A stretch of 64,000 nucleotides of DNA from Boseongicola sp. H5 (GTDB taxonomy: Bacteria > Pseudomonadota > Alphaproteobacteria > Rhodobacterales > Rhodobacteraceae). A model generated the notes under the pieces. It saw only the letters and a list, made by a program, of their open reading frames with translations, was not told where the DNA came from and did no database searches. The stretch is from positions 1 to 64,000 of the forward strand of contig JACNMN010000012.1 of the NCBI GenBank assembly GCA_020622165.1, read 5' to 3'. Of the stretch, positions 35,063 to 44,049 are shown piece after piece. Both the position numbers and the translations under genes were made by a program. The first letter of the stretch is position 1; each line of letters begins with the position of its first letter.

Positions 35063-36043
35063 ATGATCTGCATCGATGCGCTGCAATATGCCAACTGGTC
35101 CGAAAAGGTGTTTCGCCAGATGCGCGACGGCGGGCTGGACTGCGTGCATGTGACCATCGCCTATCACGAGACATTTCGCGAAACCGTTCTCAGGATTGAG
35201 GAATGGAACCGCCGGTTCGAAGCATTCCCCGACCTGATCCTGCTGGCCTATACCACCGCCGATATCCGCGCCGCAAAGGCAGAGGGCCGGACGGCAATCC
35301 TCTACGGTGCGCAAAACCCCTCCCCCATCGAAGACGATATCGGGCTGGTCGAGATCCTGCACCGCCTTGGCCTGCGGATCATGCAGCTTTCCTACAACAA
35401 CCAAAGCCTCCTTGCGACGGGCACCTATGAGGCCGAGGATCCGGGCCTGACCCGCATGGGCCGGGAGGTGGTGGCCGAGATGAACCGGGTGGGCATGGCC
35501 GTCGACATGTCCCATTCGGCCGAACGTTCCACCCTTGAGGCGATCGAGCGCTCGACCCGCCCCATCGCGATCACCCATGCCAACCCCCATGCATGGCATC
35601 CTGCCCTGCGCAACAAGTCCGACACGGTCCTGCGAGCGCTGACCGGCAGTGGCGGAATGCTGGGATTTTCCCTTTACCCCCACCATCTGAAAGACGGCAG
35701 TGCCTGCAGTCTGGAGAGCTTTTGCAGGATGATCGCCGACACGGCCGACCGATACGGCGCGGCGCATCTGGGGATCGGCTCCGATCTGTGTCAGGATCAG
35801 CCGGACAGCGTGGTGGAGTGGATGCGCACCGGCCGCTGGAGCAAACGGATCGACTTCGGCGAAGGCTCCGCCGAGGCGCCCGGCTTTCCGCCGCAGCCTG
35901 CGTTTTTCCGCGACAACCGCGACTTTCCGCGACTGGCCGAGGGCCTTGCGGCTGTCGGATTCGACAAATCCGAAATCGCTGGCATCATGGGCGGCAATTG
36001 GCTGGCTTATTTTGACCGGGTATTTGACGGTACCGATGGATGA
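35063..36043 (+). CDS. membrane-dipeptidase-like (M19) amidohydrolase
   Basis: A 326-residue renal-dipeptidase-fold protein. It has DMSHSAERSTLEAI, AITHANPHAWHPALRNKSD (the two late His ligands), and GIGSDLCQDQPDSVVEWM. The N-terminal HxD metal motif is changed to C3-I-D5, and the usual bridging Glu region reads YGAQNPSPIEDD. The QNPSPIEDDIGL and QLSYNNQSLLATG patterns recall dipeptidase-like proteins I associate with glycine-betaine/dimethylglycine gene neighbourhoods in pseudomonads. True activity is doubtful. First gene of an overlapping four-gene operon; no signal peptide. Confidence 0.85.
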   Translation: MICIDALQYANWSEKVFRQMRDGGLDCVHVTIAYHETFRETVLRIEEWNRRFEAFPDLILLAYTTADIRAAKAEGRTAILYGAQNPSPIEDDIGLVEILHRLGLRIMQLSYNNQSLLATGTYEAEDPGLTRMGREVVAEMNRVGMAVDMSHSAERSTLEAIERSTRPIAITHANPHAWHPALRNKSDTVLRALTGSGGMLGFSLYPHHLKDGSACSLESFCRMIADTADRYGAAHLGIGSDLCQDQPDSVVEWMRTGRWSKRIDFGEGSAEAPGFPPQPAFFRDNRDFPRLAEGLAAVGFDKSEIAGIMGGNWLAYFDRVFDGTDG

Positions 36044-37736
36044 TCTGATCCAAAACTCTGCCCAGACGGAAGGCCTGCGTCCGCCCGCTCTGGTCATGCG
36101 GCTTGCCCGGATGGGCGCCAGCTTTTCCACCCGGTTGAGCTTTCTCAGGGTCCTGATGCGGCGGCTGAGCAAAGAGCAGGTCAGGGTCACGCGGCGGTTA
36201 TGGGAGATGACGCCCGAAGGGTATGGACGCGCGGTCTATACGCTCACACTGGGCGGCCACAGCTATGCCCTTGTGGCGTTTTCCCATCATCTGCCGCCCG
36301 AGGACCGGACCGACCGGGTCATCGCCGAGCGGTGGGACACGACCTATGCCCTGTTTGACGGGCTGCCCACGCCCGACGATCTCGACAGGCTGGCCGAAAA
36401 CGTACCCCTGCAGGAGGCAGGCCGCATGTCGCAGCGCGAACTCGTGCTCAGCCGGGCCAACAGGAGCGTGCGCCTCTTCGAACATGTGGTCTCGGCCCTG
36501 GCGCGGGGGAACCAGCCGGAGCCGGAGATACTGGACCAGACCGGCTATCTGATGCGCACCACGGCCGTTTACGGCAACGGCAAGTTCGGGCTGGCCGACC
36601 GCGCGGTGATTGCCGGGCGCCCCGGTTTGCGAGGGGCGTTTCAGGTCGAGATGCTGACCGTCTGGCTGATCCGGCATTTCACCCATGATCTGGCCGATCA
36701 TATCGCCCATGCCCGCGCGCCCGGAACCGCCGTTTCGCTTTCCGCGGACACCCGCCGCCGACTGGGGATCGGCAACGCGACCGGCCTTGGCATGGCGCCG
36801 TTTCTGGTAACGCACCCGGAACTGATCCATTCCTGGGTCCATGCCCGCGAAACCGCGCTGGCGCGGGTCCGCGCCCTGCCGCGCGCCCGCGCGCAGGAAC
36901 GCGCCATATTCGCCGATGTCCTGAACCGCGCGATTGCCCATGCCGCAAGCTGGTCGGTGCCCGACCCGGTGCAGATGGAGCGCATCAGGGAGCTGCGCAC
37001 CGATCTTGCCGGCATCCGGGCGCTGACCGATAGTGGCAGCCTGCACGCACCCTACCCGTGGGAGGGGCTGCTGATCGCCGCGTCGGCCTGCGGGCTTGAA
37101 GCGCAGGAATGCCTGAACGCCCTTGTCATGGAGCCGTACGGCGCGTTGGTCGACGATCTGGCCGATGAGATGCAGTGCGGCCTGCCGATGCGGCTGGACC
37201 CGTCGATGCGGCTGTCCGATCTGGCCGGGATCATCCGGCATGACTATGCATGGGCGCTGAAGATCGATTTCGACCAGCCGGACGAGACCTATCAGTTCTG
37301 GTATGTGTCCGAGGACAAATCCGAACCCCGCCTTGGCGTGCGCTCCCGGGAACCGGGCGCGGAACTGGAAACCCGTCTGGATGTCGCCCGACAGGTTCAG
37401 GAGCTGTCCCACGCCGTTCACAGGGCACAACCCGCCGACAGTGTCGCGGCCTTTCTGATGCGCCACCCGGATCAGCGCCATATCGTCGAGCGGGTGCAGA
37501 CCATCGCCGCGCACCCCTATGGTGAAATCCGCGACAACCTGATCGGGCGGGCCTGCCTGCCGATCGATCTGCTCCGCTTCAAACTGGCGTTTTTCGGGGC
37601 CACCCGGTTCGATCCGAAATCGGACCGCTGGACCCGGATCACCCTCTGCCAGGGCGCGCCGCTGGCCGGGGAGATCGCACAGGCGGACCCCGATGGCTGG
37701 GCGTTCTGGGCGCCGCCCGACGCAGGTGCGGCATGA
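36036..37736 (+). CDS. unrecognised 566-residue protein
   Basis: I do not recognise this family. The start (ATG 36036, MDDLIQNSAQTEGLRPPALV) overlaps the dipeptidase-like gene by eight bases. The protein looks soluble and alpha-rich with no signal peptide or TM helices. Features are a basic N-terminus (RRLSKEQVRVTRRLWEMTPE), a central helix-rich part with many Arg/Ala pairs, and a well-ordered C-terminal third (DYAWALKIDFDQPDETYQFW, then YVSEDKSEPRLGVRSREPG). Start and stop overlap its neighbours, so it surely belongs with them, perhaps as an enzyme subunit or scaffold. Confidence 0.75.
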   Translation: MDDLIQNSAQTEGLRPPALVMRLARMGASFSTRLSFLRVLMRRLSKEQVRVTRRLWEMTPEGYGRAVYTLTLGGHSYALVAFSHHLPPEDRTDRVIAERWDTTYALFDGLPTPDDLDRLAENVPLQEAGRMSQRELVLSRANRSVRLFEHVVSALARGNQPEPEILDQTGYLMRTTAVYGNGKFGLADRAVIAGRPGLRGAFQVEMLTVWLIRHFTHDLADHIAHARAPGTAVSLSADTRRRLGIGNATGLGMAPFLVTHPELIHSWVHARETALARVRALPRARAQERAIFADVLNRAIAHAASWSVPDPVQMERIRELRTDLAGIRALTDSGSLHAPYPWEGLLIAASACGLEAQECLNALVMEPYGALVDDLADEMQCGLPMRLDPSMRLSDLAGIIRHDYAWALKIDFDQPDETYQFWYVSEDKSEPRLGVRSREPGAELETRLDVARQVQELSHAVHRAQPADSVAAFLMRHPDQRHIVERVQTIAAHPYGEIRDNLIGRACLPIDLLRFKLAFFGATRFDPKSDRWTRITLCQGAPLAGEIAQADPDGWAFWAPPDAGAA

Positions 37737-38359
37737 TCACACCATCGCTGAATGAAACCGCCAGACGGATGCGGGATGCCGCGCGCGGAGCGGGTTGGCC
37801 CGATGGGATCGCAACCGAGATCGGTCACGCCGCCGCATGGCTTGCCGCGCAGGGTGCCGACGGGGTTGGTGCCGCGCTGGCGGCCATCAAGGAGCCGTCG
37901 GGCCCGGTCGATGCGCGCCAGAACGGCGATGCGCTCTGGTATATCGGCCCGGCGCCGGTCGCCGTGGCCGGGCCCGCCGCGCTGGATCTGCTCTTCGCAG
38001 GCGAAGGCCCCGTTCATGTCACCTTCACCCATCACCGGACGCTTTTTCTGGGCCTGGCCGGATGGGCCTCGGCCCAGACAGGATACCGGATCGGGCTTGA
38101 AGGTGCGATCACCGTGCAGATCGAGGCAGGCCACCTGCTGGATGCGCCCCATACCGACCCGACCCGCCGCGATCTGGTATTGACGGCAAGACCCGGCCTT
38201 CCCGGCGCGCCCCTGTCCTGCGGCCGCCACGCGCCGTCTTCAGACGACTGGGAGGACGCGCTGCAACTTGCCGGCCGGACACTGGTGCCGGACACCGCCG
38301 CATCGCGTGCCTTTGGCGCCGGGGCCGGCACCGGCGATGGCGATGGCGATGGCGATTGA
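37733..38359 (+). CDS. DUF3726-like protein
   Basis: A 208-residue protein. The opening SLNETARRMRDAARGAGWPD, followed by GIATEIGHAAAWLAAQG, matches the pattern I know as DUF3726. Its function is unknown. The C-terminus is a (Gly-Asp) repeat (GTGDGDGDGD) encoded by GGCGAT repeats, a slippage-prone stretch. Start overlaps the 566-residue gene by four bases. DUF3726 genes commonly sit beside Ldh-family oxidoreductases, as here. Confidence 0.7.
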   Translation: MITPSLNETARRMRDAARGAGWPDGIATEIGHAAAWLAAQGADGVGAALAAIKEPSGPVDARQNGDALWYIGPAPVAVAGPAALDLLFAGEGPVHVTFTHHRTLFLGLAGWASAQTGYRIGLEGAITVQIEAGHLLDAPHTDPTRRDLVLTARPGLPGAPLSCGRHAPSSDDWEDALQLAGRTLVPDTAASRAFGAGAGTGDGDGDGD

Positions 38360-38381
38360 CCCCAAGATGAAAGAATGGCCC

Positions 38382-39380
38382 ATGAATGAAATCCTCGGCC
38401 TTGACGATCTGGAGGCGCTGGCCTGCGATGTACTCAGGCGCGCCGGTGCCAGCGAAATGGCCGCCGCATCCGTGGCGCGCTCGACCCGCGCGGCGGAGCG
38501 CGACGGCATTCGCAGCCACGGGCTGATGTATATCCCGATCTACGCCGAACATTTGCGCTGCGGCAAGGTGGACGGGCAGGCGGTCCCGCAAGTCACCGCG
38601 CCCAGGCCGGGGGCCGTGCGCGTGGATGCCGGCGCGGGATTTGCCCACCCGGCGATAGACGCAGGTTTCGACCGGCTGATCGGCGCGGCGCGCAGTCAGG
38701 GCATCGCGGCGATGACCATCTTCAACAGCTACAATTGCGGCGTGCTCGGCCATCATGCGGAACGGATCGCCGAGGCCGGCCTGCTGGGATTGTGTTTCAC
38801 GAATGCGCCCGCCTCCATCGCGCCCTGGGGCGGCAGGACCCCGGTGATTGGCACCAACCCTTTCGCGCTTGGCGTTCCCGATGGCGCGGGCGGCGCGAAA
38901 ATGGTCATCGACCAATCCGCCAGCGCAATTGCCAAATCCGAGATCATGCTGCGGGCCCGCGAAGGCCGCAGCATCGACGCGGGTTGGGCCTTCGACGAAA
39001 CCGGCGCGCCCACCACCGATGCGGGTGCCGCGCTGAAGGGATCGATGGCGCCCGCGGGAGGGTACAAGGGCTTCGGCGCAGGGCTGATGGTGGAAATCTT
39101 CGCCGCCTGTCTCGCGGGTGCGACCCTGGGCAAGGATGCCGCCCCGTTCTCGGGCCCCCTCGGCGGACCGCCCCGCACCGGGCAGTGCTTCATCGCCGTT
39201 GAGACCGATGCCCTGTCCGGCGGGCAGTTCGGCGCGCGCCTGACCGATCTGGCCGAGGCGATTGCCGCGCAGGAGGGTGCGCGCCTGCCCGGCGCCAGAC
39301 GCGCCGACGCACGAGCACGGATCGAGGCCGACGGGGTGGCCGTGCCGCAGGACCTGCTGGAACGGATCATCAATTCATGA
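38382..39380 (+). CDS. Ldh-family (malate/L-lactate/ureidoglycolate dehydrogenase type) oxidoreductase
   Basis: A 332-residue NAD(P)-dependent enzyme with the family's SRAAERDGIRSHGLMYIPIY-type motif (TRAAERDGIRSHG), the substrate/NAD region NSYNCGVLGHHAERIAEAGL, PWGGRTPVIGTNPFALGVP and GGYKGFGAGLMVEI. Members reduce 2-oxo acids or cyclic imines such as 1-pyrroline-2-carboxylate. Several ATGs are possible (38343, 38349, 38367, 38382); 38382 has a GAAAGA-like site and gives the usual N-terminus. The start region lies just past the DUF3726 stop. Confidence 0.9.
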   Translation: MNEILGLDDLEALACDVLRRAGASEMAAASVARSTRAAERDGIRSHGLMYIPIYAEHLRCGKVDGQAVPQVTAPRPGAVRVDAGAGFAHPAIDAGFDRLIGAARSQGIAAMTIFNSYNCGVLGHHAERIAEAGLLGLCFTNAPASIAPWGGRTPVIGTNPFALGVPDGAGGAKMVIDQSASAIAKSEIMLRAREGRSIDAGWAFDETGAPTTDAGAALKGSMAPAGGYKGFGAGLMVEIFAACLAGATLGKDAAPFSGPLGGPPRTGQCFIAVETDALSGGQFGARLTDLAEAIAAQEGARLPGARRADARARIEADGVAVPQDLLERIINS

Positions 39381-39396
39381 CCGGGGCTTTCTAGAG

Positions 39397-40362
39397 ATGC
39401 CCGGCAGCGCCCTCAAAGGTGTCTCCATCCGCGGGCTTGAGGTGTTCGAAGCCCTGGCCCGTACCGGATCCGTCGCAGGCGCCGCGGAACGGCTGGCGAT
39501 GAGTGCGCCCGCGGTATCGCAGCAACTCAAGAACCTCGATGCGGCTCTGGGCGTGGAACTAATCGACCATTCCCGCCGGCCGATGACGCTGACCCCGGCG
39601 GGGCGCTTGTTTCTCCGGCGGGCGGAGGCGGCCCTGTCCGCCCTGCGCATGGGGCAGCGGGACGTGGTGGCGCTGGATCTGTCCGATCTCTCCTCGCTGA
39701 GGATGGGCGTGATCGAGGATTTCGAGAATGAGGTGACACCGAACCTTGCGTCGCATCTTGCGGAAACGATGCAGAATTGCGCGTTCCGGCTGCAAACCGG
39801 GGCCAGCCACGCGATGCAGGCGCTGATCGCCGCGCGGGAGCTGGACATTGCGATCTGCGCCGCAGGGCCGAGTGTGCCGCCAAACACGGTCACCCATCCG
39901 CTTCTGAGAGACCCCTACATTCTGGCGGCCCCTCGCGGTATGGATGTTTCCGGCGGGCTGACAACCTTGTCGGACCTCCCGTTTCTGCGGCGCGACATGA
40001 ACCAGATCATGGGCAAGCAGATCGAGGAGTATCTGGCCACCCATGGCTGGACCCCTCCGCAGCGCTTCGAAATGGACAGCAATCAATCGATCAGCGCACT
40101 GGTTGCCGGCGGCAAGGGGTGGACGATCACGACGCCGCTGAGCCTTCTGCGGGCGGGACGGTTCGCAGACGGGATCGACGCGTTTCCCCTGCCGCAGGAC
40201 GGGATCGCAAGGCAGATCGTGCTTTATGCAAGCGACGACTGGAGCGGCGACATTCCCGCCCAGATCGCAAGCATCGCGCGGGAACTGATTGCCACCCATT
40301 TCACCACCCCCGGACTGGACGCGATGCCCTGGCTGGCAAGCGAATTCGTGCTGCTGGACTGA
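39397..40362 (+). CDS. LysR-family regulator
   Basis: A 321-residue LysR protein: HTH RGLEVFEALARTGSVAGAAE with SAPAVSQQLKNLDAALGVEL, then a periplasmic-binding-fold effector domain (LRMGVIEDFENEVTPNLASH, MDSNQSISALVAGGKGWTIT). It follows the Ldh gene by 16 bases on the same strand and probably controls this operon. Ligand unknown, plausibly the operon substrate. Confidence 0.9.
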   Translation: MPGSALKGVSIRGLEVFEALARTGSVAGAAERLAMSAPAVSQQLKNLDAALGVELIDHSRRPMTLTPAGRLFLRRAEAALSALRMGQRDVVALDLSDLSSLRMGVIEDFENEVTPNLASHLAETMQNCAFRLQTGASHAMQALIAARELDIAICAAGPSVPPNTVTHPLLRDPYILAAPRGMDVSGGLTTLSDLPFLRRDMNQIMGKQIEEYLATHGWTPPQRFEMDSNQSISALVAGGKGWTITTPLSLLRAGRFADGIDAFPLPQDGIARQIVLYASDDWSGDIPAQIASIARELIATHFTTPGLDAMPWLASEFVLLD

Positions 40363-40448
40363 GCGCGGCCGGGCGGGCATTGCGGAGGACGGCCCGGCAT
40401 ACCGGCAAGCCATGGCTTGAGCCCACCATCGGCCCGCATGGCCACGCG

Positions 40449-41609
40449 CTATCCCTTGACCGCGCCGGCCGTCAGGCCCGATACGATCTGACGCTGAAAG
40501 ATTATCACCAGAAGAAAGAGCGGGGCAGTGATCGACACGGCGGCGGCCACGGCCTCTACCTGATCGGTGGTGGTCGTTTCACGGTTGAAATACCCCGCGA
40601 TGGCGGGAACCATCGTCTGGTTGGTCGCATCGAGCAACAGCGACGTGACGAGAAAATCATTGTAGGCCAGAAGGAAGCTGAACAGGCCCGTGGTGATCAC
40701 ACCCGGCCACATCACCGGCATGATCACCCAGCGGAACGCCTGAAAATGGGTGCAGCCGTCGACGCGTGCCGCCTCGTCCAGTTCGGCGGGGATGTTCTGG
40801 AAGAAGCTGCGCAGCATCCAGATGGTGAAGGGCTGATTGATCGACACAAGAACCGCGATGACCGCCAGCGGCTGACCGTAGAGGGTGGGCGCATTATCCC
40901 CCAGGATCGGGCGCAGCCATTCGGCGGAGTTGATGAACACCGGCAGATAACCGGCCACCAGAACCGAATGCGGCAGCGCGCGGAACACCAGTGCGACGAT
41001 CAGAAGCCAGAAGGCAAGGTTGGAGCCGGACCGCGCGAGCCCGTAGCCCGCAAGAGTGCCCACGGTCAACGACACGGTTACGACCCCGGTCGTGACCAGC
41101 AGTGAATTCAGGAAATTCCGGTAGAACTCGTTTTCGACCCAGACGGAGTGATAATGGACCGTGGTCAGGCCGAGAACCGGGTTGCCAAGCGGCCCGAGAA
41201 CCGGGTTCAGCGCGCCCAGCACCACCGGCAGCACCCCGAGGAACACCACGACGAAGGCCAGGCCATAGGCCAACCCGCCGATGATCCACCCGGCCCAGAC
41301 CTGACCGCCCGGTGACCACGCCGCGACCCGATCGGGCAGCCAGCGCATGGCGAACCGCACTGTCAGATACAGCACCGCCAGACCGGCCGCGATATCGAGG
41401 ATCGAGAGGCCCTGCCCCGCCGCCCGGGTGGCCGGGCCAAGGATCACGTCAAGCGGGTTGGCGGCGAAGGCATCGACTGGCGCCTTGAAGCTCATCACCG
41501 CGATCCAGAAGATCGGGAAAGAGGCGATCAGGCACCAAAATGCAAGAAAGGCGGCCGAGCCCAGGCGGAGCGGAACGGGTTGGCGCATCGCGCGCGGCGT
41601 GTCGGGCAT
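40449..41609 (-). CDS. sugar-type ABC transporter permease (MalG-like) with an insertion
   Basis: A 386-residue inner-membrane permease. EAA motif DEAARVDGCTHFQAFRWVIM followed by P is the coupling helix. After TM1 there is an insertion of roughly 120 residues holding two or three extra hydrophobic segments (AAGLAVLYLTVRFAMRWLP, GGLAYGLAFVVVFLGVLP), so it is longer than the usual 270-300. ATG 41609 shares its A with the TGA of the upstream permease. Needs an ATPase that is not in this window. Confidence 0.9.
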   Translation of the reverse strand: MPDTPRAMRQPVPLRLGSAAFLAFWCLIASFPIFWIAVMSFKAPVDAFAANPLDVILGPATRAAGQGLSILDIAAGLAVLYLTVRFAMRWLPDRVAAWSPGGQVWAGWIIGGLAYGLAFVVVFLGVLPVVLGALNPVLGPLGNPVLGLTTVHYHSVWVENEFYRNFLNSLLVTTGVVTVSLTVGTLAGYGLARSGSNLAFWLLIVALVFRALPHSVLVAGYLPVFINSAEWLRPILGDNAPTLYGQPLAVIAVLVSINQPFTIWMLRSFFQNIPAELDEAARVDGCTHFQAFRWVIMPVMWPGVITTGLFSFLLAYNDFLVTSLLLDATNQTMVPAIAGYFNRETTTTDQVEAVAAAVSITAPLFLLVIIFQRQIVSGLTAGAVKG

Positions 41610-42634
41610 CAGTGGGGCGCCCCCTTGTGATCGCGCCATGTGCGCCGCAGCAGCGGGATCAGCAGAATGACGATCCCGACCATCGTCAACATGGCCGATG
41701 CCGAGGCCCGGCTATAGGCCCGGTTGCCCGCATCGTCGGGTTGCAGGAAATCATAGGTCAGCCATTGCAGGCTGATCACATGGGCCTGACTGGAAAAGCC
41801 CACGATCTCTTCGAACACGCGGTAGCTGTCCATCAGGTGGATAAGTGCGACGAATACGATCAGCGGCATGAGATGGGGGATGATCACATAACGCAGACGA
41901 TCCCATCTTGAGGCCCCGTCGATGATAGCGCTTTCCAGCGTGTCCTGATTCACCGTCTGCAGGCCCGCATAGAAGATAACGAAGGCGAAGGGCGCCACGT
42001 GCCAGACCCGGTAGAAGAGCATCATCAGCTCGATCGTCCAGGCCTGGGCGAACAGGGCGAGATCGCGGTCCAGCCACATCTCGAGCGCCGATGTCAGGAT
42101 ACCGTCGCCTATGAAAAGCCAGCGGATCGAAAGCGCGCCGATCACCGGCGTGATGATGAAGGGCAGAAGCGAGACGAAGATAACGGGCCCCCTGATCGAC
42201 CGGGCGGCGTTGTTCACCGCAAGCGCGATGGCCAGGCCAAAGCCGAGGACAAGCGGCAACGTGACCAGCGTGAACATCAGCGTGAACCGCAAAGCCGCCC
42301 AGAAATCGATCTGCATCAGGGCGTTGTAGTCAAGATCCCTGATCGCATCCCAGGCACGTCCGGGCTCCAGAACACGGATATAGGATGTCAGACCGATCCA
42401 TTCGGTGGTGGTGGTGATGTTGCCGTTTTCGTCGAGGATCGGGCGGGTCACGAGTTCGGTCGTGCAGGTCTGCGTCAGAAAGCCGGGGGTGCAGGTTTCA
42501 ACCTCCACCTGTTCCACCACGGGCTGCGTGATCTGGAAGCTGCCCAGAAACACGCCGACCAGCGGAGCGGCGATAAACAGCAGCATCAGGAAGACCGACG
42601 GCCCGACAAAGCCTGCAAATGTCCTGAATCGCAA
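41609..42634 (-). CDS. sugar-type ABC transporter permease (MalF-like)
   Basis: A 341-residue permease with six TM helices and the EAA-type loop ESAIIDGASRWDRLRYVIIP. A long periplasmic loop after TM1 contains two Cys (ETCTPGFLTQTCTTEL), possibly a disulfide. The likely start is TTG at 42634 (MRFRTFAGFVGPSVFLMLLF) with AAGGGGGG eight bases upstream; no in-frame ATG gives this N-terminus, and the frame runs open upstream into the binding-protein gene. Partner of the MalG-like permease. Confidence 0.88.
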   Translation of the reverse strand: MRFRTFAGFVGPSVFLMLLFIAAPLVGVFLGSFQITQPVVEQVEVETCTPGFLTQTCTTELVTRPILDENGNITTTTEWIGLTSYIRVLEPGRAWDAIRDLDYNALMQIDFWAALRFTLMFTLVTLPLVLGFGLAIALAVNNAARSIRGPVIFVSLLPFIITPVIGALSIRWLFIGDGILTSALEMWLDRDLALFAQAWTIELMMLFYRVWHVAPFAFVIFYAGLQTVNQDTLESAIIDGASRWDRLRYVIIPHLMPLIVFVALIHLMDSYRVFEEIVGFSSQAHVISLQWLTYDFLQPDDAGNRAYSRASASAMLTMVGIVILLIPLLRRTWRDHKGAPH

Positions 42635-42664
42635 AGATCCGCCCCCCTTCTGAGAGACATTGGC

Positions 42665-42697
42665 GGCGGGGCCGGGCCGTATCGCCGGCCCCCCGCC
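42665..42697 (-). terminator. intra-operon hairpin between binding-protein and permease genes
   Basis: GGCGGGG (42665-42671) pairs with CCCCGCC (42691-42697) in the gap between the solute-binding gene and the TTG-start permease. Such hairpins usually protect the abundant binding-protein message and lower permease expression. Confidence 0.55.
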
Positions 42698-42708
42698 TTC
42701 GGCATGTC

Positions 42709-43929
42709 CTAGTCCAGCAGCCCGGCTTCCTGAGCGGCGGTGATATAGGCCGCCTCCGCCGCGGCGAGCGCTTCCTCGGCCGTGACGTCGCCGGTGAAAT
42801 AGGCGGGCAGTTCGTTGCCAAGCGCCGTATGCATCAGCCCCATCTGGGAGGTCGACGGATAGGACAGCGGCGCGGGTTCGGCCGTGGCTGTCGCAATCGC
42901 TCCCTCGGCAAGCGGTGTCGGCTGATAGCCCGGAACCAGCCATATGGCGTCGTCGTTATTGGCCCTCACCATCTCCTCGTCGAGCCCCTCCATCGCGACG
43001 CGAAAGGCGTTTTCGGCATTTTCGTCGCTGATATTGGCGGCGATCACGATCCCGTCCCACCACAATGTGGTGGCGGGTGCGCCGCCGGGCATCGCCGTTG
43101 GCGCGGCTGCGGTGGCGACCAGACCGACGACCTGGCTTTCCTCCTCGATATTCATGGCGGCGGCACGGCTGGCCCAGAGATTTGCCATGGCGATCCGGCC
43201 CTGCTGGAACTGCTGCTGGACATAGGTGCTGTCGGAGACGAGGTATTCCGGATCCATGTATTCCGTCATCCGCATCATCATCTCCAGCGCCCGCACCCCG
43301 GCCTCGGTGTTGACATTCGGGGTGCTGTCATCGTTCACGAACGTGCCTCCGAACCCGAGGAACATGTTGTTGAAATCCTGCGCGATGTTCCAGCCGGCCC
43401 GCATCGTCGCGCCAAGCGGATAGTCGACGACGCCGGCCTCCCGGATCACTTCGGCGGCGGCCAGAACCTCCTCCCATGTCGCGGGAACGGGGATCCCGAG
43501 ATCTTCGAGAATGTCGGCGCGATACATCAGATGCTGGGTATTCACCATCATCGCGACGGCAAGGATTTCGCCGTTTATACGGATCAGCTGATTGGGGCTC
43601 AGATGCTGGCCGTATTCCGCGACCAGATCGTCAAGCGGTCGGATCGTGCCTTCGTTCATCAAGGGCGTGATCGTGCCGTTCGACACACCGCCGACATGGT
43701 AGAGCGACGGGTTCGCGGCAAAGGCGGACGGTTGTTTGGTTCGGAATTCCTGATCAAGCTCGGCGCTGACATTGCCACATTCCGCCATCGCTTCGGTGAC
43801 CGCATTCCAGGCTTCGAAGGCGGCGCTGAGAATGCGCACTTCGGTTTCGTTCTCAAAGGCGCAATCGGCCGTTGCGGTGCCAGCTATCAGGCTGAGTGCC
43901 CCGGCCAGCGCAAGTCTCCTGATCATCAT
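42709..43929 (-). CDS. extracellular sugar-binding protein
   Basis: A 406-residue periplasmic solute-binding protein (family 1). Signal peptide MMIRRLALAGALSLIAGTAT then ADCAF. Binding-protein motifs GEILAVAMMVNTQHLMYRAD and DLGIPVPATWEEVLAAAEVI are typical of MalE/sugar-binding proteins, as is VNTEAGVRALEMMMRMTEYM. Start 43929 has GGGAGAG eight bases before it; 43926 is an alternative. Heads an operon with two permeases; the ligand, probably a sugar or glycoside, is unknown. Confidence 0.92.
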   Translation of the reverse strand: MMIRRLALAGALSLIAGTATADCAFENETEVRILSAAFEAWNAVTEAMAECGNVSAELDQEFRTKQPSAFAANPSLYHVGGVSNGTITPLMNEGTIRPLDDLVAEYGQHLSPNQLIRINGEILAVAMMVNTQHLMYRADILEDLGIPVPATWEEVLAAAEVIREAGVVDYPLGATMRAGWNIAQDFNNMFLGFGGTFVNDDSTPNVNTEAGVRALEMMMRMTEYMDPEYLVSDSTYVQQQFQQGRIAMANLWASRAAAMNIEEESQVVGLVATAAAPTAMPGGAPATTLWWDGIVIAANISDENAENAFRVAMEGLDEEMVRANNDDAIWLVPGYQPTPLAEGAIATATAEPAPLSYPSTSQMGLMHTALGNELPAYFTGDVTAEEALAAAEAAYITAAQEAGLLD

Positions 43930-44049
43930 CAGATCTCTCCCGGTTGGTTTTCTCAAGTCCCCGCGCCTTGCAGAGATATCCTCCCATCTGCTTTGGCATC
44001 GGCGTTTCGCACTTGCAGGCCAGCGTCTTTCCGTTTGCATAGGTTTGCA

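Noticed and set aside
39262-39396. Longer N-terminus for the LysR gene at 39397
   Set aside because: It would overlap the Ldh gene and adds Arg/Pro-rich sequence; the LysR fold begins after 39397.
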